From the NCBI GenBank assembly GCA_020072585.1, contig JAIQGL010000005.1, forward strand, positions 1 through 64,000: a DNA stretch of 64,000 bases, read 5' to 3'. Position 1 is the stretch's first letter. Every line of letters begins with the position of its first letter. The position numbers and the translations under genes are program-made. The notes below the pieces were generated by a model that was not told the origin of the DNA, searched no databases, and worked only from the letters and a program-made list of their open reading frames with translations. Below, one piece after another: positions 37,730-46,573 of the stretch. The DNA is from Terriglobia bacterium (GTDB lineage: Bacteria > Acidobacteriota > Terriglobia > Terriglobales > Acidobacteriaceae).

Positions 37730-38980
37730 ATGTTTTATTTCCAACAATTGCTCAATCAGGGCTTAAACGGAATTGACAAGACCGCGATGATAACGACTGT
37801 GGTCGGCATCGGCTACACCATCCTGGTCGTCGGGTTCCTCATTGGTCTTTATCAGGCTGCTCTGCGTGGCGGTGATGTACAGTCACTCGCCATAACCGGG
37901 ATCAAGTACCTCGTTATTGCCATCATTCTGGCCAATTGGAGCACAGTGTTTCGCGAGGTCAACGGCTCCTTCAATCAAGTGGCGCAGTTCATAGATAACA
38001 GCTCCGGAGCCGGCGACATGTTCCTGAGCTGGTTCGACCAGTTGAAACAACAATTCAGCAGCAATGGTGTCGAGGCAATTCTGCCTGCCATCAATGCGAC
38101 GTTTGCCTCAATCACAACGGCCCTGATGCTGCTTGCGGCTTATCTGATCTACGCCATGATGGTTGTAGTTTTTGCCTTCTTTTATGTGCTCTATGGATGT
38201 GTTCTTTATGTACTGGGACCTCTGGTTCTCGCACTTTTGCCAATGGCAGGAGTCGGTCAATTGGCGAAAAGTTATGCAACGAACCTGATGATCTGGAATG
38301 CCTGGGGCATTCTTTACGCGACCTTCGGCTCTCTCATCACGGCAATCCAATTCAATCGCGTTGATGAGGTGATGAACCAGGGCTTCCTGCAGGGCTTCTT
38401 CCGCGGCTCATCGGACGCCACTGTTCTGGGCATGGTCAGCATTTTCTATGCGCTCGCCTTGGGTCTAATTCCTTTCATTGCGAAGAAATTGATTTCTGGA
38501 GACGTAGGATCTACGGCTTCTACATTTGTGCGGGCCGCCGCAACCGCTGCGGGAGCCGCTATTTCTGCTGTCAGCGGTTTTTCGGCAGGAGCAGGCGCAG
38601 CATCCGAGGCCGCGCCGGCTATGGCGAGTGCCGGAGCGGGAGGATCTGCCACGGCGGGAACCGGCGCAATGGCTTCCTCTTCCGCGCCACCTCCACAACC
38701 GAGCCTGGCAGAGACAATTCGTACGGGCGTGATGAGCGCCATGGGTGAGTCTGCGCCTGCGCCCTCACCCGAGCAAAGTGGCACTGGAACCCAGCAAGCA
38801 GCAGCTGCGAGTGCCGGAACAGGCAGTGGAGGCGGTGCCTCACAGAAGAAATCAGCTTCTTCCATCGCATTTCGGCCAGTCGGTGTCACCCAAACAGTGG
38901 CTTTTCATGCGGGAAAGTTTGCTGGAAGTATTGTGTCCGGAAGCGGCAACAAAGGTGATGGTGCCCAAGAGAACGCATAA
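37730..38980 (+). CDS. virB6: VirB6/TrbL polytopic channel protein
   Basis: 416 residues with at least six TM segments in residues 20-265, including one over ~130-175 rich in Met/Val/Phe. A 130-residue Ala/Gly/Ser/Pro-rich cytoplasmic or periplasmic tail follows. This is the VirB6/TrbL layout; these form the inner-membrane platform for DNA passage. It lies between the TrbJ pair and VirB8, as in Trb operons. Confidence 0.85.
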   Translation: MFYFQQLLNQGLNGIDKTAMITTVVGIGYTILVVGFLIGLYQAALRGGDVQSLAITGIKYLVIAIILANWSTVFREVNGSFNQVAQFIDNSSGAGDMFLSWFDQLKQQFSSNGVEAILPAINATFASITTALMLLAAYLIYAMMVVVFAFFYVLYGCVLYVLGPLVLALLPMAGVGQLAKSYATNLMIWNAWGILYATFGSLITAIQFNRVDEVMNQGFLQGFFRGSSDATVLGMVSIFYALALGLIPFIAKKLISGDVGSTASTFVRAAATAAGAAISAVSGFSAGAGAASEAAPAMASAGAGGSATAGTGAMASSSAPPPQPSLAETIRTGVMSAMGESAPAPSPEQSGTGTQQAAAASAGTGSGGGASQKKSASSIAFRPVGVTQTVAFHAGKFAGSIVSGSGNKGDGAQENA

Positions 38981-39001
38981 ACCGGAAAGGAAGGATTAGC
39001 A

Positions 39002-39160
39002 ATGCTGCCATGGTATCGAGGACCGATTTACGAGCCCAAGGACAGCCGCTTTCGTCCGTGGAATATCAGCACGTTGATTGCATTTTTCATCGGCCGCTTT
39101 TTCGGCCGTCTGTTTCGAAGCAGGAGAAAAGGTCATGTGGCTAAAGAAAACAGATCCTAA
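39002..39160 (+). CDS. Small single-span T4SS-operon protein
   Basis: 52 residues (M-L-P-W-Y-R-G-P to K-E-N-R-S) with a strong ribosome binding site (ggaaggatt) upstream. One hydrophobic stretch (I-S-T-L-I-A-F-F-I-G-R-F-F-G, ~22-36) is followed by a basic R-S-R-R-K-G-H tail. Its 3' end overlaps the VirB8 gene start by 26 bases, and the VirB8 ribosome site lies inside it, so the two are coupled. Possibly a VirB7-like or regulatory microprotein; no lipobox is present. Confidence 0.6.
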   Translation: MLPWYRGPIYEPKDSRFRPWNISTLIAFFIGRFFGRLFRSRRKGHVAKENRS

Positions 39161-39878
39161 AGAGAAGGAACAAGCACCGGAAAAGCTTCGGTATAGCCGG
39201 TATTACGAACACGATGGCGCTTTGCGCGCGTATGCGAACCGCGCAATGGTGTTGGCGTTCATTTGCGTGCCGACGACCTTGCTGGCTATTGCATTGGCTG
39301 CGTATGTACGCCTGCAGCCGCCTACTGTCATTCGAGTAGATTCAACTGGCTCCGCAATCGTTGTTGGTGAGAAGCCGGCTGCTGCAAGGCCGGTGCTGGT
39401 ATCTCAGGGAGCAAACGCCGAGCCCAACGACTTTGAGAAGAACGCTTATGTTCGGCTATTTCTGGACCGCTACTTAAGCTTCTCGCCCGATAGCGTGAAC
39501 CGAAACTGGGCTGACGGTCTGAATATGATGACCACCAACTTACGGCGGGCCACCCTGGCCACAATTGAAAAGAACAATGTGGTCGGAAAGATTCAGGACG
39601 AGCAGATTACATCTGTCTTCCACCTCCGGTCGCTTGAACCCGCGAAAGATGACCCGCTCAGTTTCACGGCGTTTGGAGTGAAGGAGGTCCACCGCGTCCG
39701 CGATCACCAGGAGACCACCGACAAGCTGGTCGGCGAATTTCATATCCGCCTGATTACCGAGCGCCGCTCGGAAACTAACCCCAGCGGTTTGCTTATCGCT
39801 GAATACGGCGAACGGCTGATCGAGGGAGAACACAAAGACGCAATCATGCGCGACACATCTCTGAGCAGTTCGAATTGA
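39135..39878 (+). CDS. virB8: VirB8/TrbF bitopic core protein
   Basis: 247 residues from ATG 39135, preceded by aggag inside the small gene. A basic cytoplasmic N-terminus, one TM helix (~43-65), and a periplasmic NTF2-like VirB8 domain with V-R-L-F-L-D-R-Y-L near residue 113 and F-H-I-R-L-I-T-E-R-R near 205. VirB8 nucleates assembly and contacts VirB9/VirB10. Confidence 0.85.
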   Translation: MWLKKTDPKEKEQAPEKLRYSRYYEHDGALRAYANRAMVLAFICVPTTLLAIALAAYVRLQPPTVIRVDSTGSAIVVGEKPAAARPVLVSQGANAEPNDFEKNAYVRLFLDRYLSFSPDSVNRNWADGLNMMTTNLRRATLATIEKNNVVGKIQDEQITSVFHLRSLEPAKDDPLSFTAFGVKEVHRVRDHQETTDKLVGEFHIRLITERRSETNPSGLLIAEYGERLIEGEHKDAIMRDTSLSSSN

Positions 39879-39886
39879 GGACCACC

Positions 39887-40174
39887 ATGGATGGAACAAG
39901 AGCAGCAAATGACAGCCCGGCCGGAAGCGCTGAAAGGAACGGCCGTCGCAGGCGCTGGGAGATGACCAGCGAGAACGTCCGATTCTTTTTGCCAAAGACT
40001 GGCAGTTCAAGCGAAAAGCCGGAACTGGGTCAGGAGATGGCGAACGAAGGTGAAGCATTAGTACAGGCATTTAAATCCGGCCAGGTGTTCTACACCTTGG
40101 TCGCATGGAAGGCGGTGCCGGAAATCAACGGGAACGAACCAAAGATTGTGAAACAGGCTTTGTCCCGAAGCTGA
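39887..40174 (+). CDS. Small hypothetical transfer-operon protein
   Basis: 95 residues from ATG 39887 (a TTG at 39875 is also in frame). Hydrophilic, with a basic patch R-N-G-R-R-R-R-W and a C-terminal helix/strand segment (F-Y-T-L-V-A-W-K-A-V-P-E-I). No signal peptide or TM. It overlaps nothing and is the last gene before the structured leader. Not recognised. Confidence 0.55.
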   Translation: MDGTRAANDSPAGSAERNGRRRRWEMTSENVRFFLPKTGSSSEKPELGQEMANEGEALVQAFKSGQVFYTLVAWKAVPEINGNEPKIVKQALSRS

Positions 40175-40250
40175 AAAGCGGAAGGACGCGAGTTGGCACG
40201 AGTTTTCAAAAGAGACCAACAGGCTCGTCGAGCTTACGGTCCTTTGAAGA

Positions 40251-40410
40251 CCCTACACGTTTCATGTAGGGAGATGTGCTGACCCGGCTCTAGTCGGTGC
40301 CTGGCCAGAAAAACCCAAAACCAGGGAGGCCAGGCAGACAGAGTGTACGGGGAAAGCAAAAAAGCCCCTTAGTCATTGCCGGGTTTCCCGCAGCAAAAAC
40401 TAAGGAGCTT
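40251..40410 (+). promoter_or_regulatory. Structured mRNA leader that can hide the Shine-Dalgarno of the polymerase gene
   Basis: Three hairpins precede ATG 40419. Hairpin 1: CCCTACA (40251-40257) with TGTAGGG (40265-40271). Hairpin 2: TGCCTGGCC (40298-40306) with GGCCAGGCA (40328-40336). Hairpin 3: AAGCCCCTTAGT (40362-40373) with ACTAAGGAGCTT (40399-40410), 11 of 12 pairs, enclosing CGGGTTTCCCG; its right arm contains the ribosome binding site AAGGAG (40402-40407). This looks like translational control by RNA structure. It matches no riboswitch class I know. Confidence 0.65.
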
Positions 40411-40418
40411 TACATATC

Positions 40419-42866
40419 ATGGAAAAGTATAGCAACAAAACGAACAAGTTTTCAATCGAGCAGGTTGTTACGCTTGACATCGATTCAACAGGAAGTGTGA
40501 CCCAACGGCTCACGAACCTGGAGACGACGCTCGAGAACACCCTTCTCAACGCGCTGTATCCCGGAATCAAAGTCGCTGTTGTGAACGTGCCGAACGAGCC
40601 TCTGGATGCTTATGAGGAATTGCAGGTCGAAAACGCAATGGCGAACCTCAAGTTCAAAAACACTCCTTACAAATTGGTAGGGGCAAGTGGTTCGTCCAAG
40701 GACGGCAAGTTTTACTTCGTGGACAAGGACCATAGCCAGCCCATTGCAGAGCGTTTTCAGCACTGGCCACAGGCAGCCATCGTTTATTTCGGCATCCTTG
40801 TCTCCTCCTGCAAGGTGGTGATCGAGGAGCCGGACGTATCGGTGCTCGTGGTTGAAGATCACGTTTTGGGAACCAACGACTGCCGCGGTTGGATCAGACG
40901 GTCGCTCTTCTCAAAACTTCAACTGCCTGACAACTGCTTCTATCAGTTCCGTCTGGCGTTTGAAAAGACGCAGGCCAAAGGCTCCTTCAAGGTCATGGAG
41001 GATGAGGCGGCGCAGCTGCTCGACGCCGACATTGTTCTCCCAGAGAGCGCGGTGAAACCGGGCCTGAAGGTGCCTGTTGCAATGTATTCGGTTTTTGGCA
41101 AGGGCCGCAGGTTCCGTGGGCCGGTGGTGCTGGGGATTCGCGAATTCTCGCGCAAGCTTGAATTCGAATCCAGCTACACCCTCATTGAACATGCGCCTGA
41201 TGATTCGATTCAGCTTGAGATCCTGCCTGAAGCACTAGGTCAGGTACGCAAGTTGAACGATTCGATCAGCGAGGGCCGGTACACGGAACTCCTTCAACTC
41301 CTGGGTTTGGACGATGCCGAAAAGAGCCAGGATGAGGAGGTCAGGACTGTTGAAGCGGCGCTGCTGGCTGATACCAGTGGCCATATCGTCCGCTACCCCT
41401 ACATCAACAATCAGCTCAACCGTCTGCTCGCGCGTTGGGCTTTCAAAGCGGCGACCGGAGGAGGATTCCGTCTGCCGGCCTATGCTCTTGCCGACGACGG
41501 CTATCTGGTCGTTCACGATGGTCGGCTGTATGCGGGATCTGACTGGATCTCAAAACAGCAAGCCATTGTGGCGCTTGAGTCCAAACGTGGCCTGTGCGTC
41601 CGGTATCCCATACGCATGTGTGAGGATTTGTTGCCGATGGAACATATCGGCTCCTCAGAACTCATCATGCAGCTCAATCGCAGTTTGAATGAGCAAGGAT
41701 GCCGGAGCTCCTACGACTTGGCTGGGCAGATTGCCACACAACAGTTGCTTCTCGAGGGAACGTACGTTCTCCATTCAGAGGCAGCCAAGAAAAACGGCGG
41801 CGATTTTGATTTTGACTGGATCTGCATTCTGGAAGAAAACCGCTTTCCCAGATTCGTCCGGAAGCGGTTCTCCCTCACCAACGAATTCCATCAACAGAAG
41901 ATGAAGCTCCGTAAGGCCAAATCTCCCTGGTGGAATCTCGAACATGTGGCGATCAAGGCCCGAGGAAACCAGATCGGCATGATCACCGACCTGAAGACCT
42001 CATGTCTGGCTGCCGGCAGGAGCGATCTTGCCTACCAGCTCGTCACTGAATTGCAGAAGGCGCTCGACAGTCTCAAGCACGAAGTCGAGCCCGATGCCAA
42101 AGTCATCGCCGACATACGCCAACAGGTAAATCCCGCGCCGTGGCTCAAGTACAAGAACGAATCGCGGATTTCGGGGTTGCCTATTCACCTCGATGTGGAC
42201 GAGAACGACCGCATCGGGAAACTTTACAACCACGTTCGCAAGGAGATTGAAGACCTGCTTACGGCGAAGCTGCCCATAGAGGAATTCAAAGGACTGGTCT
42301 CGGGAGAAGAGGTGACCCGGCCCATGTTCGATGAATGCCGCTATGTCAACAGCGTCTACGCCGCGGTCGTTGGTCGGATCTCCGAGCGGCAGGACAAACT
42401 CAAAGCTGATCTCGATAAGGCGCAGGCCGAATGGGAGGCTGTGCGTAAGGGTTCCGACAAAGAATTGCGGAAGCAGAAGCTGCAGGTTCGCCGTAAAGCC
42501 TATTCTGCCCACTATCACGGGGAAGAACGGGCCAAGCAGGAGATGAAGGCAATCATCTCTTATGTGCGCGTCTGGGCAGCGAGCAAGACCGATAACCGGA
42601 TGGGATGGTGCCAGGCCTTGAACCGGGTGGTATGCAACGGCCAAGGCAGTGGCTCGATCCTCTTCCATGCTTTTCCGCAGGAACTCGTCGCGAAGCTTGC
42701 AGAGCAGACGGGCGGCAAGACGGTCCGCGTTGTTGTGCCGGAGGTGTCCGGGATGTCGATCTTCCGCGACTCCGAAGGGCGTAGCTTCCTGGTCGAGAAA
42801 ATTGAAGGCGGGGAAAAACAGACCTTCCTGTTTCAGTATAAGGACGGCCAGTTCTTCTTCGGATAA
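40419..42866 (+). CDS. Putative single-chain two-barrel RNA polymerase (RDR/YonO superfamily)
   Basis: 815 residues. The segment G-T-Y-V-L-H-S-E-A-A then G-G-D-F-D-F-D-W-I (residues 447-468) matches the second double-psi beta-barrel of RNA polymerases, with aspartates D462, D464 and D466 in the place of the D-x-D-G-D metal site; the usual glycine is Phe465. About 65 residues earlier, V-R-Y-P-I-R-M-C-E-D-L (394-404) fits the R-x-P...H-P-G-D strand. Afterwards N-Q-I-G-M-I-T-D (517-524) and A-L-D-S-L-K-H-E-V (548-556) fit the L-G-x-I and A-V-D-x-x-K motifs of cellular RNA-dependent RNA polymerases. A coiled coil spans ~655-710. The gene sits between T4SS genes. Template (DNA or RNA) and role are unknown. 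Confidence 0.65.
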   Translation: MEKYSNKTNKFSIEQVVTLDIDSTGSVTQRLTNLETTLENTLLNALYPGIKVAVVNVPNEPLDAYEELQVENAMANLKFKNTPYKLVGASGSSKDGKFYFVDKDHSQPIAERFQHWPQAAIVYFGILVSSCKVVIEEPDVSVLVVEDHVLGTNDCRGWIRRSLFSKLQLPDNCFYQFRLAFEKTQAKGSFKVMEDEAAQLLDADIVLPESAVKPGLKVPVAMYSVFGKGRRFRGPVVLGIREFSRKLEFESSYTLIEHAPDDSIQLEILPEALGQVRKLNDSISEGRYTELLQLLGLDDAEKSQDEEVRTVEAALLADTSGHIVRYPYINNQLNRLLARWAFKAATGGGFRLPAYALADDGYLVVHDGRLYAGSDWISKQQAIVALESKRGLCVRYPIRMCEDLLPMEHIGSSELIMQLNRSLNEQGCRSSYDLAGQIATQQLLLEGTYVLHSEAAKKNGGDFDFDWICILEENRFPRFVRKRFSLTNEFHQQKMKLRKAKSPWWNLEHVAIKARGNQIGMITDLKTSCLAAGRSDLAYQLVTELQKALDSLKHEVEPDAKVIADIRQQVNPAPWLKYKNESRISGLPIHLDVDENDRIGKLYNHVRKEIEDLLTAKLPIEEFKGLVSGEEVTRPMFDECRYVNSVYAAVVGRISERQDKLKADLDKAQAEWEAVRKGSDKELRKQKLQVRRKAYSAHYHGEERAKQEMKAIISYVRVWAASKTDNRMGWCQALNRVVCNGQGSGSILFHAFPQELVAKLAEQTGGKTVRVVVPEVSGMSIFRDSEGRSFLVEKIEGGEKQTFLFQYKDGQFFFG

Positions 42867-42933
42867 GTCAACAATCAACCCAGAACGGAGCCGGAGCAAT
42901 CCGGTTCCGTTCGTTAAGAATTCGAAGGTCATC

Positions 42934-43770
42934 ATGAAGCGCGCACTCATATTTCTGTTGACGATGTATGCAATTGTCACGGCTGCTGACGAACCGAAGG
43001 TAAGTCAGCCGGCCCCAAGTGAAGTGATCCATGTTGCGACCGCACTCGACCACCTGACCGTGCTTGAGTTCGGGGAACCGGTCACCATGGCCGCCGTCGG
43101 CAGCCCGGCATTTCAGATCGAGCGTCACGAGGACAAGGTCTTCATCAAGCCTTTGAAGGCGGGCGCCTCGACGGATCTATTTGTCTGGACCGCTTCTCGC
43201 CGCTTCGCCTATGAGCTTGAGCCCCCAGGGGAGGTAAAGAACATGAATTTCGCAGTTGACGGCCGTGTTCCAGCACCGAAACCGGTGCCGGAGAGTAAAG
43301 ATCAAATTAATGATATTGCCGACATGATGTTCACCCGAGCGCTGCTCGGAGTTGAGCGCGTGGACTCGACCGGCATCAAAGATGCCAAAGATCGCATTAC
43401 CGTTCGAATCGAGGATGTATTTCAGTCCAGGAATACTACATATATTCATTACTCAATCCGCAACCATTCCGCGCGTCCGTATCGGGTAACCGCGCCGCAG
43501 GTGGCAGAGGCGATTGCTCCTGAGGCATCAATTTCCATCCAGTCTCTGAGACGCATGCAGCTTGACGGCCAGATGCTGCATAAAATCGGCAAGCTGCGAG
43601 AGCGGCAGCTCACGTTGGCGAAAGCTGAGGTGCAGAAAGAAGATATACAACCAGGTGAGGAAACCCGCGGTGTCATTGCCATTCGTGAAACCGTAGCCGG
43701 CCCTTCAATTCTCCAACTGACGTTCGGCCCGGAGGGCTCTCACCCGGTTCAAGCCACGATGGTGTTCTAA
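42934..43770 (+). CDS. virB9: VirB9/TrbG/CagX periplasmic protein
   Basis: 278 residues from ATG 42934, with signal peptide ending V-T-A-A-D. The N-terminal half has the VirB9 pattern (V-L-E-F-G-E-P-V, G-S-P-A-F, V-F-I-K-P-L, T-D-L-F-V-W-T). The C-terminal half binds VirB7/VirB10 in the family and here has V-E-D-V-F-Q-S-R-N-T-T-Y-I-H-Y-S-I-R and Q-P-G-E-E-T-R-G-V. The frame upstream inside the polymerase gene is a shadow. Second VirB9-like gene in the element. Confidence 0.75.
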   Translation: MKRALIFLLTMYAIVTAADEPKVSQPAPSEVIHVATALDHLTVLEFGEPVTMAAVGSPAFQIERHEDKVFIKPLKAGASTDLFVWTASRRFAYELEPPGEVKNMNFAVDGRVPAPKPVPESKDQINDIADMMFTRALLGVERVDSTGIKDAKDRITVRIEDVFQSRNTTYIHYSIRNHSARPYRVTAPQVAEAIAPEASISIQSLRRMQLDGQMLHKIGKLRERQLTLAKAEVQKEDIQPGEETRGVIAIRETVAGPSILQLTFGPEGSHPVQATMVF

Positions 43771-43771
43771 C

Positions 43772-43999
43772 ATGTCGCACGGGTATATCACCGAAGCTGA
43801 AATGCGAGAACTGCTCCGGGACGCCTTCGCCCGCGATCCTGAAAAAAGCTTCCTGGCAAACGTCGGCCGGAACGTCAGTGATCCAGCAATGCCGCGGGAT
43901 GCAAATAACCGCCGTCGCATTCATCCGCTCTGGCTGACCCTTGGCTTGGTCAGCCTGTTTGTAGTGGCTGTCTTTCTCTACTTTAGTTTTGTCCAATGA
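43772..43999 (+). CDS. Small single-pass membrane protein of the T4SS operon
   Basis: 75 residues: a helical, charged N-terminus (E-M-R-E-L-L-R-D-A-F), then one C-terminal TM helix (W-L-T-L-G-L-V-S-L-F-V-V-A-V). It is 1 base after virB9 and overlaps the VirD4 start by 4 bases. A tail-anchored accessory protein, perhaps a VirD4 or core-complex partner. Not recognised. Confidence 0.6.
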   Translation: MSHGYITEAEMRELLRDAFARDPEKSFLANVGRNVSDPAMPRDANNRRRIHPLWLTLGLVSLFVVAVFLYFSFVQ

Positions 44000-45792
44000 T
44001 GAGTCACAACAGCTACGAGTATGGCCGCCGCGAGTACCACCGCACGCACGAAGACAACGCGGCGCTTGCACTTGTGGTGTTGGCTGTGGCTGTGCTCGGA
44101 ATTGGCTTTTATCTTCTGGTTTCCCGCTTTCATATCCGCACTCACCAAATCGTGGAATTAAGCTTTTATCTCATTGCCCTTACCGGAGCCGGCATCAGTG
44201 TTGTCTGGTATCTGAGGACGCGGAAGAAGCGCATCGAGAACGCCTGGCCGCACCCCGCCGTCTTCGTTCCGATGCTCAAAGATCACCGCTATGTTGAGCG
44301 GGCTTTTAACCAGAATGCCATCATTCCCGGCTACGACATCTATGCACGGCCCTGGTACTGGTCGGATGATGCACGCCGGATGCAGACCGTAGTGGTTGGC
44401 CAGTCCGGTTCAGGCAAGACGACTTTGCTGCACAATATCGCCGCTCAGGACATTCGCAGGAAGGTGAACGGGCAGCACTTACCACTAATCATTTTTGATG
44501 GCAAAGGTGATCAGGAATTTTTGAATGACCTGCTGCCGGAGATTGCCGCCGCCGGCCGGTTGCATCAACTGCGCGTCCTTGACCCGTTTCGGCCTGACAT
44601 TTCAGTTCGTTTCAATCCGCTCTATAACAAAGATGGATCAAGCCAGGAACTTGTTAACGCCTTCTTCGAATCCTTTCTGCAGCGGCAGGATTTCTTCCGT
44701 GGACACCAGGCCGCGTATTTGAGCGACATTTGCCGCGTCCTCGATTACACAGGAAAGATCTACAACATTCCCGATGTCCTGGTTATGGCCAGAGACGAAC
44801 TGGTTCTGAAAGAACAAATTAGCAGGGCCTCGCACATGATAAGCAATCAACCGGATATCTCGCAGCAGCGCCGCCAGAACTTTGAGATGTCGGCAAAGAA
44901 TTTGCTGCAATCACTCGAAGACCGGGAGCGCCTGCAGAAGATCCAGGGATTGTTAAACGAGCTTGGGACGTTTACGGAAGACGATCTCTCCGTTATCACG
45001 AACGCGTATCAGGATCTGTTGACGCTCGATAAGATCGTGGACCAGGGGCTGGTTCTTTTTGTCTCATTGAATACAAATAAGAACGCCAGAGCTGTCACCG
45101 CTCTCGGCCGAATGCTGCTCCAGAACCTTCAGCTCATGGTGGGAAAACGTTATCTGAACGAGCAGGAGAGGCGCAGGGATGGGCGTCCGATGGTCAGCGT
45201 CATCTTGGACGAGTTTGCGCCATTCGCGTACCCGAACTTTGCCCAAATCCTGCAAACTGCACGCGGCAGCAATATTGCCCTGCTGTTTTCCCTGCAATCG
45301 ATTCCACAGCTACGGAGCGTCAGCCGCAGCTTCGGAGACGACGTTTCATCGGCCCCCAACACGATCATGCTGCTGCGCACTCGGGACGAAGAAACCGCAC
45401 GGTATTTTTTGAACGCTTCTGCCAGGGTCACGGGCGAGAGGCGCACGATGACAGTCGAGAAAAGAGGTGTTCTGGACGAACATTACGAGGAGATCGGCTT
45501 CGGAAGTATCACCGAAATCGAAAAGACCAGGGCCGTCGATTTTCAAATCAAGAATCTTCCTGTCGGTCAGATGCAGGTCTTAACTACGGACAATCGGCTC
45601 GGTACACTTCACATGCACGTGCATGTGCGTCGCCAGCAGCGCTGGTTCCTCAGCAGTCTTGAGCCGATGCTGTATCCACGATTGCAGCACGTCAACGCGC
45701 ACACCAGAGGCGCAAATCTGAGGTTCAGAAATCCGGAGTTGGCCCGCCGCATGAACCGGATATCCGGCAAGAACAAGGTCTCTTCAGTATGA
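43996..45792 (+). CDS. virD4: VirD4/TraD-type coupling protein
   Basis: 598 residues. Two N-terminal TM helices (~26-42 and 56-75) anchor the protein. Walker A G-Q-S-G-S-G-K-T-T (~135-143) and Walker B V-S-V-I-L-D-E-F-A-P-F (~398-408), with sensor-like L-F-S-L-Q-S-I-P-Q-L, mark a T4SS coupling ATPase of the TraD/TraG group. It brings the relaxase-DNA complex to the channel. The all-alpha domain of classical VirD4 is not obvious to me. Confidence 0.88.
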   Translation: MMSHNSYEYGRREYHRTHEDNAALALVVLAVAVLGIGFYLLVSRFHIRTHQIVELSFYLIALTGAGISVVWYLRTRKKRIENAWPHPAVFVPMLKDHRYVERAFNQNAIIPGYDIYARPWYWSDDARRMQTVVVGQSGSGKTTLLHNIAAQDIRRKVNGQHLPLIIFDGKGDQEFLNDLLPEIAAAGRLHQLRVLDPFRPDISVRFNPLYNKDGSSQELVNAFFESFLQRQDFFRGHQAAYLSDICRVLDYTGKIYNIPDVLVMARDELVLKEQISRASHMISNQPDISQQRRQNFEMSAKNLLQSLEDRERLQKIQGLLNELGTFTEDDLSVITNAYQDLLTLDKIVDQGLVLFVSLNTNKNARAVTALGRMLLQNLQLMVGKRYLNEQERRRDGRPMVSVILDEFAPFAYPNFAQILQTARGSNIALLFSLQSIPQLRSVSRSFGDDVSSAPNTIMLLRTRDEETARYFLNASARVTGERRTMTVEKRGVLDEHYEEIGFGSITEIEKTRAVDFQIKNLPVGQMQVLTTDNRLGTLHMHVHVRRQQRWFLSSLEPMLYPRLQHVNAHTRGANLRFRNPELARRMNRISGKNKVSSV

Positions 45793-46538
45793 AGTCTTAC
45801 GTCGTTATTGTGCTGATTATCATGTCATGGCTCCCGGCAGCAGGCCAGCGATCTTCTTATGATCCTGCGGCCAAGCAGCCCGGCAAACCGCGCGATGGCT
45901 TTGTCGATTTCGCGATCAAGCAGATCAATTCCCAGAACAAGGATTACGGTAGCCAGATTGATGATGCGCGCAAGCTTCTGGTCGACGAGACAATCAAGAG
46001 CGTTCCCTCTTGGGCGCTGTTGGTGGCGCTCTCGTTTCTTATCCTGGCCTTCTTTTTGTTGCTTCACCAGCACCGGGAGCGTCACCGTCGCGAGATCATC
46101 GCCGCAGGCCTTTTGGCCCAATATCACAACGCCTTGGCAGACGCTCGTGGTCAAGCTGATGAAGCAATACGCCGGTACAACGAACTCGTAAACAGGACGA
46201 ACACGGCTGCCGAAGCTACACATCGGCCAGCACTACATCCGCCTGAGCGAGTGCAAGCCACGGCGCCTGCACCAAGTGTGGACCGGGACGTAAAGCCCAA
46301 GCCGTCTCCGGTTCCCACTTCAAAAGATAGAATCAAGACGGGCGAAAAAGGAACTGGCGGGACTCAGGCTGTACCCCAAAGCCCTGAAGCTGAAGGCAAC
46401 TTGATTGCCCAGATCAGTACTCTGCAGCAACAATTACACTCCTCCCACGAACGAGAGAAAAACCTCCAGAAGGAACTCACGAAAGCGGAGCGTCGATTGG
46501 CAGCTGCGCAGCCCAAAGAGGCAAATATCGCGGGCTGA
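45789..46538 (+). CDS. Membrane-anchored coiled-coil protein of the transfer region
   Basis: 249 residues overlapping virD4 by 4 bases. Signal-like N-terminus (ending A-A-G-Q-R), a second TM helix (~76-94), a basic juxtamembrane segment, helical region, then a Pro/Thr-rich linker and a C-terminal coiled coil (L-I-A-Q-I-S-T-L-Q-Q-Q-L onward). Likely an envelope scaffold for the transfer apparatus. Family not recognised. Confidence 0.6.
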   Translation: MKSYVVIVLIIMSWLPAAGQRSSYDPAAKQPGKPRDGFVDFAIKQINSQNKDYGSQIDDARKLLVDETIKSVPSWALLVALSFLILAFFLLLHQHRERHRREIIAAGLLAQYHNALADARGQADEAIRRYNELVNRTNTAAEATHRPALHPPERVQATAPAPSVDRDVKPKPSPVPTSKDRIKTGEKGTGGTQAVPQSPEAEGNLIAQISTLQQQLHSSHEREKNLQKELTKAERRLAAAQPKEANIAG

Positions 46539-46573
46539 CTGGCAGCCCTTTTAGCGGAAAGGAACCGGACAAA

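Noticed and set aside
40251-40410. The leader as a known riboswitch (TPP, SAM, cobalamin, glycine) or ribosomal leader
   Set aside because: None of the conserved core sequences of these classes is present; the downstream gene is not metabolic.
42000-42980. 326-residue minus-strand frame over the polymerase-like gene
   Set aside because: Shadow of the plus-strand gene, whose motifs and operon position are convincing; no ribosome site or family features on the minus strand.
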